This document shows, in pieces, positions 1 through 10,546 of a stretch of 27,407 nt of DNA. The stretch is from the NCBI GenBank assembly GCA_000320545.1, contig ADNK01001947.1, forward strand, positions 1 through 27,407. The letters run 5' to 3'. The position numbers were made by a program, and so were the translations under genes. Below the pieces are notes generated by a model that did no database searches, was not told where the DNA came from, and worked only from the letters and a program-made list of their open reading frames with translations. This DNA is from Bigelowiella natans CCMP2755. Taxonomy: Eukaryota; Cercozoa; Chlorarachniophyceae. Every line of letters begins with the position of its first letter. Positions within the stretch are counted from its first letter, which is position 1.

Positions 1-109
1 CAACAACCTGGCTTGCCCCTCATGACTAAATGACTGACTCCCCCCCCCCCCCCTTTAATGTGCATACGTGCGGCGATGTTTGGACCCTGTCCGGCTGGAT
101 TGAATAAAG

Positions 110-271
110 CGCTGTCGCGCGGTTGAAGACAAAGAAGGGCGCTTAAAGGCTCTCCGCTTCATGGAAATGGACGCCTCGGACCTCAAGTTCCCCGGTGAGA
201 TTGTGGTTGTGAATGGGTTTCAAGTTGTGGTATATCCCATGCTTCTATCTCGATTTTATAATTACTTTATT

Positions 272-343
<72 letters not shown>

Positions 344-700
344 CATATGTTTATTTACTTATCATCCGAAAGGATGCTGCCAAACCTCAAGGATTTTATG
401 GCTGCTGTCGCTCGCGAAGCTACTCGCGTTGCCAATCAACACGGCTTTTTAATCGAACTTACTTCTTCTCCCTCTTCCTCCTCCCCCTCCTCTTCCCTGT
501 TTTATTGCTGTCGTGACTGCTGCTGTCTTCTCCCTGCTTCTTCTTTCTCTCTTCCAGATAACACGTTCCACATGTGCTTTGAGAAGGGCACGATTGATGC
601 GCTGATTTGCGACTCGAAGCAAAACACGCCCGCTATCAGAAAGATGATTCGAGAGGTAGCAACGCTGTATTTGCGTGTATAAATTTAAATAATTTGATAG

Positions 701-773
<73 letters not shown>

Positions 774-1011
774 GCATTGCCATATTGGCAATTTGATGTT
801 TGTGTGGAAGGGGGGGGGATAATGTAAGATCCGTAATACAACGCAGTGCGAATACTGTTAGGCTTGGCGTGTTCTTCGGCCTGGGGGCGTGTTTGTTGTC
901 ATCACGTACGGAGCACCCAAACATCGAATTAAGTTCTTCAAGGTATGCTCTATTACTGGCAGCGGCATCTGATACGATTTACTGAGAAATGCTATGTGAA
1001 ATATAACACGT

Positions 1012-1043
<32 letters not shown>

Positions 1044-1673
1044 GCTTGCATTGATCACATCCTGTAACGAATTTCTTCTCTTCGTCGCAATCGCTGCCAG
1101 GCGCGCTCCTGAAACGCGCGCAAATCCGTCAAATGCGAGCAAGGGATTGACCCTTGACTGACCCTTCCTTCTTTCGCCGTTTTCCTCGTGCGTGCGCTCA
1201 GAATGCGGATAAGAACACCTGCGGCAAGGAAGCGACGCCTTGGGCCATCACGGTATTGTGGAGAGCAGCAAGCAAGGACCATCCAACCCCGAGCAAATGC
1301 ATGCATGTATGCATGCGCTCTGGGGATTTAACGCTCCGCGAGATGATTCCAGTATTTGAGGCGTGAAATCTTAGTGTTTGTTACAAATATCTAGATAAAT
1401 ATAAAATAATATATATATATATATATATATATATGTTCTCTCTGTGTGCGGTGTATTTGTATCCGAAGGTACGACGGGTGCCCTATTCACCATCTGCTCT
1501 CCTTATCCGCCACCTTCGCCTTGCACTCAATGGGTATGGGAAGCGCGGGGCGTGGGGGGGGTTGGGAAAGAAGAAGCGCAAGAATTGTAATGCAAATGCA
1601 ACGAATCGCAATCTGGAATTGGGGTCAGAGTGCATACGAAGAAATGGCACCGAAACGTATTTTTGCCTACCTT

Positions 1674-1709
<36 letters not shown>

Positions 1710-2116
1710 TACTCGTGAGACAGTGTAGCGGCTAGATCAATCGCCCATTGTTGCCTTTAGAGAAAAGATTCATCTGGGCTGTCGTTCTGGCAGCAGCGCC
1801 TCGTCGAAGGGGTTTGTGTTGATCGTCCCATCGCCCCCTCCCCTTCTCCTCTCCTCATACAACAGTAAGCCGCTGCGAAGTGTGACCGGTAAAATGCTAG
1901 CAGAAGCTATGGCCAAGGTGAGGCAAGAGGGTGGTCAAGGGTGTATAAACGGGCAGCAGCATTGCTCTGTTTTTAATATAGTTTTGCGTCTGCTGTGGGC
2001 TGATCGTGCCCGTCGTCGCCTCCCCCCCTCCCCCCCCCCCCCTTCCTCCCTTCGAGGTGCGAGAAGATACAGAGAGATTCGAGACTGCCGAAGATGAAGG
2101 GCCAGAAGGAAGTTGA
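110..2116 (+). CDS. METTL13/EEF1AKMT4-like SAM-dependent methyltransferase, 3' part
   Basis: Proposed exons are 110-194, 558-655, 862-942, 1202-1306, 1469-1533, 1761-1811, 1866-1917 and 2057-2116; all join in phase and end at TGA. The first exons give FMEMDASDLKFPDNTFHMCF, then EKGTIDAL, then RVLRPGGVFVVITYGAP. These match the post-motif I acidic loop, the (D/E)KGT(L/I)DA signature and the RVL+PGG strand of the METTL13/EEF1AKMT4 class of lysine methyltransferases, which are known to act on elongation factor 1A. The N-terminal part with the glycine-rich SAM loop lies left of the window. Exon 4 carries WAITVL and SKCMH, like the last strand of the fold. Beyond it the model adds about 75 residues (LLIRHLRLALNG, GKMLAEAMAKVREDTERFE) that I do not recognise. 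Alternatively exon 4 reads on to a TGA at 1364-1366. The fold call is firm; the substrate is inferred and the C-terminus is uncertain. Confidence 0.8.
195..557 (+). other. Intron with compound (AT)n(GT)n repeat and pyrimidine tract
   Basis: The donor gtgaga and the acceptor after ctcttccag flank this intron. It holds an (AT)n run at about 275-311 followed directly by (TG)n at 312-340, then a long C/T-rich tract before the acceptor. Confidence 0.8.
703..772 (+). repeat. Compound (AT)n-(GT)n microsatellite
   Basis: Pure AT dinucleotides switch directly to TG dinucleotides inside the second methyltransferase intron (656-861), repeating the order seen at 275-340. Pure (AT)n runs at 1016-1042 and 1409-1434 lie in the next two introns. 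Confidence 0.95.
1674..1709 (+). repeat. Intronic (CAG)11 trinucleotide repeat
   Basis: About eleven CAG units plus CAA lie in the proposed intron 1534-1760, some 50 bp before its acceptor. Each CAG unit resembles a 3' splice site. Read as protein it would give poly-Q or poly-S, but the exon phases on both sides agree only if it is removed. Confidence 0.85.
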
Positions 2117-2820
2117 GTGTTTTCCTCTTGGTTTTTTAATTTTTTTTTTTATTGTTGCGCTCGTTGGCGTTTGCCCCCCCCTCCCCCCCCCTCCCCATTT
2201 CCCATTTTCTGGTAGCTAGCTCGAAAGAGAAGGGACGTCTTAGAATTTTGTTTGCTTTTGCCGTTGCTGCTTTGTTTCAATGTTCATGAATGCACTTTGC
2301 GTGAAGGAGGTGTTTTTTTTTTTTTTCTTTTTTTTTTTTGAGCACAGTTTGGTGATCTGCCATTATGGCGGCAGTGGTGGTGATGATGATGATGATGATG
2401 ATGATGATGGTTATGACACTGGTGACGATGATGAGGGTGACAATCTGCCCGTTGGGAGGGAAAGCGATATAGCAAATGGATATCTGCCCGATAAAAAATG
2501 TGACGCAAGTGTCGTTTTTTACAACCATTGCGCAGGTGTTTTCTGCTACGCGTATTGCTGCACAAAAACGGAGGACGCGGCAGTCGTCCAAGTCCTCGAT
2601 AAGAGTGCACCGCAACAACCGAAAAAAGAAGTGAATGATGGCCATGATCCAAAGTAATGAGTTGAGTACAGTTGTGTTTGTATTGGTACCGTTTGTCACG
2701 TGCTTGTACGGCCGAGTTGCATGAACATCTGTGTGTGCATGGTTGTTGTGTCACATGTTCGCGAAGAGCTAGAGAGGGCGACTGTTCTTGCAGACAAACG
2801 ATGTAAGATGCGATTTATGA
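2117..2820. other. Intergenic spacer with low-complexity tracts
   Basis: Downstream of the methyltransferase stop there are C-rich tracts (2174-2198), two T runs (2312-2339) and a (GAT)n repeat at about 2380-2409. Open frames here come from the repeat (poly-D or poly-H) and carry no recognisable protein. No RNA gene was seen. Confidence 0.6.
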
Positions 2821-3701
2821 GACGGATGTAATGAAATGTTTAAATTTATACATCATTGTGCACGCACATACACACATACAACTCCGTCAAACCCGAGCCG
2901 ACTGGGGTTTGCACAAACCATGCTTTGCGCGCGCGCTAGCGCGGCCTGGCTAGCTGGTGCGCTCGATCAATCGTTGCAATTGGACATGTCTAGATGTTGG
3001 AAGCACATCATTGGAGCCAGTTTGAAGTTAAATGTTGTTCTTGTTTCCGAGTTTCAGCTTCAAAACCTCATTTTTCAACGCCTGCGCCAGCGGGCGCAAA
3101 TTGTAAAATGCTTGCTGCCACTTCTGATGAGCTAGTAAGCTCCACCCGACATTTGGTTGTTGCCGAGAAAACTCATTGCTGCTTTGTGAAACAAACAAAT
3201 GCGCGCGTTTGCCCAATGCTGCTAGCTAGACGAGTGGTATTGGCACAACGCGATGTGATGGACACTGGACAGGACATGGCAATGTTGCACATGTGTGTGA
3301 TGCATTTGCTGTCACAGTCTAGCAGTGCACGTTGTCGCTACGTACGACATGAGATGTCTGTGACAGCCAAGTTGTCCACAATCGCTAGCAGACACTGCTA
3401 GACTGGCCACATGCGGCAGAACGCGGCCTGCGGCTAGTGCCAGAGTGCAATGTGTAATTGGCCAACAGACGCGCTGCTCGCTGATGCTTGTTGTTGCACG
3501 TTGATGCAATCAAAGCTTTTTGAAAACAAAACACCAAAACCCTGATGATGAAAATGCATTGTGAGCTTGAGCATGCATGCTAAAACAAGCTCCCAAGAGG
3601 ACATCACCGCTCGCACGCGGGTCTTTCAACTTTTGCGCGCGCGTTTCACGCTTTGCTGTGACTAGCTTGGTTGAGCACATCACATCACGCCATTTTTGGA
3701 T

Positions 3702-3762
3702 TGAAAAGGGAACATTTTTCCCCAACATCATTTCGCCAACTTGTGCTGCAAAAGTTCCCTTT
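3702..3762. repeat. Short inverted repeat
   Basis: The word aaaagggaac is followed about 40 bp later by its reverse complement gttccctttt, which could form a hairpin inside the candidate transposon. Confidence 0.6.
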
Positions 3763-3790
3763 TGCAACACAACATCTTCCATGTCGATCG

Positions 3791-3884
3791 CACTGGCCCA
3801 AGCGGGTCCAAAATGCCAAACTCACCAACCACTTTCGCACTGGCCCAAGCGGGGCCAAAATGCTAAACTTGCCAACTCATTTTG
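3791..3884. repeat. 47-bp imperfect tandem duplication
   Basis: A unit beginning cactggcccaagcggg starts at 3791 and again at 3838, with a few substitutions between copies. It lies inside the candidate transposon. Confidence 0.85.
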
Positions 3885-4412
3885 TCCCCCCAGCATGCAT
3901 CCAACACACTGCTACTGAAACTGAACTGGAACAAAACCACATAGCCAAATAATGCAAGCACACGCTTGGTGGTCATGACCGTATAACCGACCACACACTA
4001 GCACAATGCATGCGCATACATGCATGCAAGTGTTCGATCCTCGCCAACAAGCTAGCTGCTAGTGCATGAGCTGCATGACGCGCTAGCACTAGCTCTAGAG
4101 CTAGCTAGAGCGCCTAGAGCATGTGATGATGGCAAGCCGCATGCATGCTTTAGGCTTCAGTGCTGCTAGCATGGTGGCTAATGTGCTAGCACACGCACAG
4201 CGTGAGAGCTCACATGTCAAGCTAGCTAGATGCATGAGCGACCGCAGCAGCGCCGCTACATGCAATGCAAGCATGATAGCGCATCGATCTGCGCATGCAC
4301 ATCGCATGACTTGACGGCTCATTGTCGCAACGACGCCACAGTAATATGTAACATGGCAAGGCCTTTCTAGCTTTGTGCATTGAAATTTAAACATTTCATT
4401 ATTACATCTGTC

Positions 4413-5183
4413 TTATTATATACCACAGATGTGCACGCATAGCAACTCTGCTAGTTAGGCTAGCTGGGTTAGCGCACCGAATCAACACATCAACATCACG
4501 TCGATATGATCCAAGAAGTTACGCTGGCAAGTATCAGAAATTAGCTATTTATATTTTCCGTACAAGCGACTAAATAAATATAACACGTTTTCGCAATGCT
4601 CTGTGCGCATGCATGTGATGATCACTTCTCACTACATTTTTGTGTAATAAATTCGAAAACGGGTTGAGGATTCATAACTCATAACCGCAGTATCGCCGGC
4701 TAACAATTTGGGGATTAAGGTTCGGCGTGGCTGTTCCGAGAGATACAGTCATACCGACGTGCGTTGTGTGTAAGTGCATGGTCAGACGTCTGACCAATAC
4801 AATACAAATTATGTGGCGAACAGGATCGAGACAGGATCAAGAAAATTTACGATCTGAATGAGATCCTTGAAGCCGGGCGTTTAATTTTTCGGGTTGAACG
4901 TGGTGTATGGGGGTTGGCTTTTGAGTGGAGTTCGGGTAAGAGGCTGCTGGGTCAAAGTTAGACATTTGGCTCAAGAAGGGCATATGTTCTCAAGGGCAGC
5001 GCATGATTGAATACGTGCCTTGTCTCAGCTTTAGAGCCGAAAGGGTGAAAAGGTGGCGTAGATGGTGGTGGTAAATAGTTATTTCGATTTCATTTAGTCT
5101 TGACCGTGGGGAGTGATGAAGATGCCCGATCAGGCGACATCTTCGTGGGAGACCTTCGGGAGTTTGGCCTCCCAGATATAAAT
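4413..5183. other. Spacer without a recognised gene
   Basis: I see no protein-like reading frame here. There is a perfect 18-bp palindrome at 4779-4796 (tggtcagac followed by gtctgacca). Confidence 0.5.
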
Positions 5184-5805
5184 TTATGATTCATTTGGCG
5201 AATCCTTGTGTGCAACAGTGGGTAAATTCTGATTGCTATTCTTAGCTTCCAAGGTGCCTATGCTATCCTTGGGTCCAGTGGCTGATGCCTTAGCCATATG
5301 GCTTTCGCTTTTCTCGGCTTCTAAAGCACTAGAACTATCAGGTTCTGACGTCAGCTCCTCTTTTTCATTTAATTTTGAATGGCGTTTCGTGAGAGACAGG
5401 AGTACACGCCCAATGCCTGAGGGACTGTGCATCGATGCTTCAGCACTGCTAATTTCCATCATTTTGTGCCCTATATTCACAGCGGCATGTGATTGGATTT
5501 CGGGGTACAGCCAGAGGCTACGGTCCTTATTCTTCGACATTGACTTGCCCTCTCTGCATAATTATGATGCGATTTTAGCGTACATCCAATTGATAATATT
5601 ACGGCATATGTACAGGTATAAGAACGATTCTGGGGCTCAGTGGGTGGAATATCAGTCAAACGATGCAGCATCATTATCTCGTAACACTATGAAGAATGGG
5701 CCCAATTAAAATATATTACATTGTATCGACAGTGTAGTCGATTGCGGTCATCATTAGCAGAACTAAGGGCAGCCAGCGACACCAAGATGTGACCGGTTGC
5801 TCCAT
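5184..5805 (-). CDS. Hypothetical two-exon gene with one membrane segment
   Basis: I do not recognise this protein. Exon 1 (5805-5720) begins MEQPVTSWCRWLPLVLLMM and ends at a gtaata donor. Exon 2 (5553-5184) starts after ttatgcag and continues in phase to a TAA, giving about 151 residues. The N-terminus has one hydrophobic stretch (about residues 10-22) that could be a membrane anchor or signal. The rest is polar and rich in S, E and K, with GIGRVLLSLTKRHSKLNEKE in the middle and no cysteine pairs or repeats. Exon 2 alone is open as a 118-residue frame from an ATG at 5540, so the first exon is optional. The opposite strand is also open (5233-5709), so coding on either strand is uncertain. 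Confidence 0.35.
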
Positions 5806-6686
5806 CGTTTCTCTTCCTGAAGATGGGTGGAGAGCCAACTGTGTGAGGATGGGCGACCGCGCTGGTCTCTGCCCTGCAGTCGTTTTTAAGATACAGTTTT
5901 AAACTTTTAATTCAGTCGTAATAATGTTGTTTATTAAACAAAATCAATCCCAAAAAATGTTTTGAATCTGATTTATATATAAACGACATCAAATTTAATG
6001 TTAAAATATCACATAAAACTGTTCAAAGCTCTCTCTGAGCCAACTTGGTGAACTGAATATTTAGATGTCTTTCAACGAATAAATATTGCATATTCAAAAA
6101 TATTAGGTTGTCGCTTTTCACGTTTATAATGCATTGATTGTACGGGAAATTTCATTAGAAGCTAGACAAAGACTGAATATCAGTAATTTATTATTATCAA
6201 AAGATTATAAACCAAGGAAGAAAGTAAGATAAGACAAGCATCAGATCATCGTATTTGAGTTGTAAACCGCAATGCGACACGCGCTTCAAGACTAAAAATA
6301 GATTGATAATTCTATTAATAGCTTTACTTCTGAAATAGATTTAGACATTTTGTAATGTATTTCTTCGGTTTGCCATATTTCACATATTTAGCGATACAAT
6401 CAAAATTATCATACATTTTGTCCTTGATTTTACGATCCGAATTATTTTTGAATATTTTAATGAAATATCTGTTAGAAAAAACTACGATCAGCGGCGATAT
6501 TTTTGGATCTTCTGAGCAACTCATTTCACCCATTGTGAATGCATTATGAGTCATTTAGACTTGTCGTTCACCCTAAACTCACCACATAAAAGAATATTTG
6601 ACAGAAATGTCTATATCGAGGATACGTCTTCATTTTATCCATGTCGTACGAGCCCTCGTTTACATGTGTATGAGGACGTTGAAGAT
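5806..6686. other. AT-rich spacer with one small open frame
   Basis: Base composition drops to clearly AT-rich from about 5885. Minus-strand 6554-6324 is open for 76 codons (begins MTHNAFTMGEMSCSEDPK, ends in lysine-rich residues) but resembles nothing I know and may be chance in AT-rich DNA. Confidence 0.4.
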
Positions 6687-6752
6687 AGAAACTCGAGTGA
6701 TTCCTCAGAGATTAATTCCAACATTAATCTCTGAGGAATCACTCGAGTTTCT
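6687..6752. repeat. Perfect 30-bp inverted repeat with 6-nt loop
   Basis: The left arm 6687-6716 (agaaactcgagtgattcctc...) is the exact reverse complement of the right arm 6723-6752, with tccaac between. It lies 116 bp upstream of the PMVK start codon. The word gagttctcgt occurs twice just beyond it (about 6770-6800). Confidence 0.95.
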
Positions 6753-6867
6753 CACTACTGCGACAGAGACGAGTTCTCGTTTACGAGGCGAGTTCTCGTG
6801 CATCTGCCCTGCGCCAAGTCCTCATACGCTCGATAGAAACTTCGAAAAGACAGGGAGGGGAGGAATA

Positions 6868-7695
6868 ATGGGAATCGTTTCTTCCATATGCCGTCCTTCA
6901 AAACCGAGCAAACAGGTGACCCGCGCTAGTAGGGAGAACAGCACTGCGAGCGTGCTTTCTTTCATTCATGAGCCAGCTTGCGTCGTCAGGTGCCTGTGGT
7001 GGTCATCTTCAGTGGGAAGCGCAAATCTGGCAAGGACTACTGTACTGAAAGACTTAAGAGTGAGCTGGGACCTGAGACAGCGGAGGTATAATGCACTCAA
7101 GATTCGAACGATGCCTCTGTAGTTGTAACTTTTACTGATGATTGTCGCAAGATTGGGAGGCTCTCCGCGCCGCTAAAGCTCGCGTACGCCAAAGAGCATG
7201 ATTTGGACTACAAACAGCTCCTATCCGACGGGTACTGTTTATCTAAAAATCGAGGTGTAGAGTAGCTATACACGCTTATGAGGGAGGATAGAGGCAGGAA
7301 GAAAGCGAGAGAGAGAGAGAGCGTGTGATTGTGTTGATCATAAGAATGTGTTTTGCTTAGACCATACAAAGAGAAATACAGAAAGGACATGATCCGCTGG
7401 GGCGAAGAAAGAAGAACGAAAGACCCAGGTAATTCTTTCTTCGAACGATCTCAGAAGCTCGGGCCCGACAGCTCCGACATCATCATAACTCCTCGCTAAT
7501 AACAGGGTTCTTTGCCAAACTCGTCGTTGCGGGTTGTACCAGACCTGTGCTCATCATTTCTGATGCCAGAAGGATCACAGATATCGAGGTAATAGGGAGC
7601 AGTATAGCATGATATTATAGGAGGGGAGATATACATATACACACACATATATATACACACACAGATAAACACACATATATATAATATGTATATCC

Positions 7696-7763
<68 letters not shown>

Positions 7764-8586
7764 TCCTGTAATCTCCCGAGCCTATTGTCGGTCGGTCGTG
7801 CACACTTCGATGGTAACGAAGACCCTAATCATGTCGCTGGAGAAGACGCTCGCTCTTGTTATGCGTCGTTGTAATGGAGTTCTATTGCCGCTGTTGCTTA
7901 TTAAAAACAGTTCTTTAAGGATCCTGCGAAGGGTTTTAATCCTATCACTGTTCGGGTTGAGGCCACAGAGGAGACACGCAAAACGAGGGGATGGTAATAG
8001 TAGCAGCAGAAGAAGACTTACTAGTAGTGGCGGGGGTTTAGAAGTGCTGAAAATTATATGCAGCATATATGTGGTGCAATAGTAATAGCAGTGGCAGTAC
8101 TGATAGCAGTAAGTCTAAATAGCAGTCGCTGCTATTCTTGAAATTATCTGGGAATACTTTTGTCCCCTCCCCCCCCCCCCCCCCAACCACGGCCTTACTT
8201 ACTGAAAGGGTCTTCACCGACGGCGTGGACAATGTAGAGTCCGAATGCGGCCTCGACGGGAGAAACTGGGATCACGTCATTCAGAACAACCCCGGAGCTA
8301 AAGTCCCGCTTACAGACGCACTCAAGGTATTTTGTGCGCTACACTTTCTCATGGATGCGAGAGATATGATATGCCTCCTGTGAGGGGCTCGTGTCTTGGC
8401 GTGTGCCAGGGCCGCGACAACATGATGACGATGCTGGCTTTAGCATCAAGATAATGTGGAATGGTTTTGAGTTTGGCTATTCGCTGTGATGGCTAATCCG
8501 TACTGTATTTGTGTTTTTCGTCATCCTGACGCACACGGCATCTTCAGATACTCGCCAGTTCCATCAGAGGACGCCTAGAGGACTAG
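6868..8586 (+). CDS. PMVK: Phosphomevalonate kinase, animal type
   Basis: It converts mevalonate 5-phosphate to the 5-diphosphate with ATP in the mevalonate route to isoprenoids. Eight exons (6868-6915, 6990-7085, 7152-7231, 7361-7428, 7506-7588, 7911-7993, 8209-8326, 8548-8586) sum to 615 nt and encode 204 residues, close to the animal enzyme length of about 192. Visible motifs in order are [17 protein letters not shown] (P-loop), [68 protein letters not shown] and a C-terminal helix. This is the nucleoside-kinase-like animal form, not the GHMP form of fungi and plants. The chosen ATG has a strong context (ataATGG). The frame is open upstream to 6598 but would then run through the hairpin. 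The protein starts MGIVSSIC and ends GRLED, with no C-terminal SRL-type signal. Confidence 0.95.
7630..7762 (+). repeat. Compound AC/AT, (CT)n and (TA)n microsatellite
   Basis: This lies in PMVK intron 5 (7589-7910). Mixed AT/AC repeats are followed by (CT)n at about 7695-7719 and (TA)n at 7719-7762. A C-rich run at 8164-8184 lies shortly before the acceptor of exon 7. Confidence 0.95.
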
Positions 8587-8589
8587 TCT

Positions 8590-9460
8590 GTGCCCCCTAG
8601 CTCGCACCATGCAATAAGCGTACGTACGCGGCCACATCGCCCAGAGCATACAGATAACACATATACATATTTGTTCATAGAGACTAGCACATCCAACTCA
8701 ATGCTATGCATGCACACAATCTAGCAAGCAGCGCAGGAGCGTTTTTTGTGGTTTGTCTAGTTTGTTTTGAATTGCCCGCCGGCCGCCTCGAGTAGGCACG
8801 CGGTCACATCGCATCGCGTGCATAGCCAGGAGAAACTAGAACGCGTGCGCGCGCATCATTCCCGGATGACACACTGTGCTGTGCTGCGGCTATGAAGCAA
8901 TGCAATCGCATCAAGTGTGCATTGAATTGCACGTGTGCATGCTAGCACAGAATGAACAGCACCACCAGATCGACCATCCATGAATTGAATCTCATCTTGC
9001 ACTTTGAACAAGCGTTCTTTCTCAGCTGTAGCTAGTTGTGTGATGATGCACTGTGTAGCATTTATGCGACCCGTACCTGCTATAGCATAACTCCGCCTGG
9101 ATCCCATGCGTGTACCAACATCATTCAGGGCCATGCATGCTAGCATGTCACGCACTAGCGCATGCATGCTATGCGCAAGACGCACGGTCGCGCTGCACGG
9201 CGTGCATGCGCATGCCAGCATGGCGGGCGTGGGTATGCATGCACTGACTAAATTCATGAGCATGTGCAAGTCAAACCATAACATGCGCGCGCAAGGAATT
9301 TGTGACAAATTGAGCTGCTGCATATATGCAGCCATGCTAGCATGGTGTGACCGTCGATGAGTGCGTAGCAGCAAATCTCATGATGGCAATTAAGCTAATG
9401 CAAAGCAAAGCAATGATTATAGCCTCCACAGTAGCATGATATACATGTGTAGTATATATA
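8590..9460. mobile_element. GCATGC/GCTAGC-rich block, possible transposon relic
   Basis: It shares the unusual composition of the 2821-4412 element, with many GCATGC, GCTAGC, TGCATG and CTAG words in a region rich in alternating purines and pyrimidines, and differs sharply from the flanking genes. No matching terminal repeats were found for the left end. Minus-strand 9374-8856 is open for 172 codons; its middle part (GTRMGSRRSYAIAGTGRINA, AEKERLFKVQDEIQFMDG) reads more like protein than the rest, but I cannot assign it. Confidence 0.4.
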
Positions 9461-9562
9461 TTATTATATTACGTTGTAGGTCTATTATTAATATCATATT
9501 TATTATAGACACAGTAATATGATATATTTGTAACACGTATCATATTACGTTGTCTATTATAA
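9460..9562. repeat. Three AT-rich copies of a ~24-bp word, one inverted
   Basis: The word tattatattacgttgt..tctattat occurs near 9467, inverted as tattatagacacagtaatat near 9502, and again as tatcatattacgttgtctat near 9538. The second and third copies could pair into a hairpin with a loop of about 11 nt. Confidence 0.75.
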
Positions 9563-9788
9563 CGAAGCTGTTATCATTTTTCATTCGTTATGCGGTGCGA
9601 TGGCAGAAGCGAACGGCGCTGGCTTGTGCATCCCAGCAAATCGAATTTAACATCTTATCCAGGTCATGCACACCATTCAATCTTGCCGTCGCTGCCGCCG
9701 ACATAAATGGAGTTTTCTGTCTTGTTTTTGTACATCGTATTTACTTTACATGACTTTTGTGAGGTCCCCTGACGTCGGCATTGCAAAA

Positions 9789-10546
9789 CTACGTGAAATG
9801 CAGCCATATTTCCTTTCGAATGAGGAGTCCGTCGCTCCGCTTCGACGACCCAACGGGGGGGGAGACATAGTTCCCATTCTTGTCTATAGTGTGTGCGAAT
9901 CGGTTCTCTGTGCTGTAGCTGTTAACACCAACAACGTAGCCAAACTGCCCATGGCCGCACCCTCCATACCAGCCGAAGGGGCTTGTTCCGGAGGCATAAC
10001 AGCAACAACCCCTGTCAAACCAGCTGCCCTGCCAACCAGTTCTGGGTTGCGCGAGAAGCGAGTACAAGCACATGGGAAGGGGGGAGGGGGGGGGTACGGT
10101 ACAATCTCTTAGAATCGCATTTGAATGACGATGAAAAAATTGAAATGACAGATCAATCTTCGCATTAGCACATTGACGCTCTGCTACATGGCCGCTCGCC
10201 ACATTGCAGAAAGAGGATGTTTATCTAGCGGTTCTTCCCTCGCCCCCCGACTGTCGCCACAGACACGCCACGCTAATTGGGCTTAAAAAAAGGGAGGGGG
10301 AAGCACCTTGGATCGTTGTGTTGTATTTGAGGCCCTGAAGGACAGCTTCCCTGTGGACACGAGCCGCCAGCATGGTAATATCTCAGAGAACTATCGAGTT
10401 TGAAGTCGTTATAGATCAAGGTGAAATCATTGCTCGACGGGTTCAGGAAGATCTTGAAGATGAGATCTACGCGCCGTGGATGGGCATCGATTAGGCCCTT
10501 CCAGTCGTTAATGGACACCCAGTAGTCCGAGCCAAGGGCCTTGTAT
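9789..10546 (-). other. C-terminal Gly/Cys-rich tail of the giant protein
   Basis: The last two exons join in phase 2 at DPR|GCCCYASG. The first encodes YKALGSDYWVSINDWKGL, VDLIFKIFLNPSSNDFTLIY and GGSCPQGSCPSGP; the last encodes GCCCYASGTSPFGWYGGCGH and ends WLHFT before TAG. The preceding exon supplies KLMGNIVNPYDPMWHGSNG. Seven or more cysteines and no hydrophobic tail suggest a secreted end. Confidence 0.75.

Larger units (their letters stand above)
2821..4412. mobile_element. Candidate non-autonomous DNA transposon with terminal inverted repeats
   Basis: The left end reads gacggatgtaat then gaaatgtttaaattt. The right end, reverse-complemented, reads gacagatgtaataat then gaaatgtttaaattt, so the two ends are inverted copies of about 30 bp with one 3-bp indel and one mismatch. 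Similarity continues inward (left cattgtgcac, right caatgcac). Between them lies about 1.5 kb unlike the flanks, crowded with GCATGC, GCTAGC and CTAG words. No transposase is recognisable. A target-site duplication is not clear. Minus-strand 3510-3782 is open for 90 codons but matches nothing I know. Confidence 0.6.

Noticed and set aside
2280-2754. Open frames with poly-Asp or poly-His over the GAT repeat
   Set aside because: The coding look comes only from the trinucleotide repeat; no splice-consistent or family-like sequence flanks it.
5233-5709. Plus-strand 158-codon open frame with hydrophobic stretches
   Set aside because: It lies opposite the minus-strand exon and its hydrophobic look comes from reading that exon backwards; no motif supports it.
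6598-6867. Upstream extension of PMVK to an ATG at 6598
   Set aside because: It would translate both arms of the perfect hairpin and adds about 90 residues absent from the family; the ATG at 6868 has the better context.
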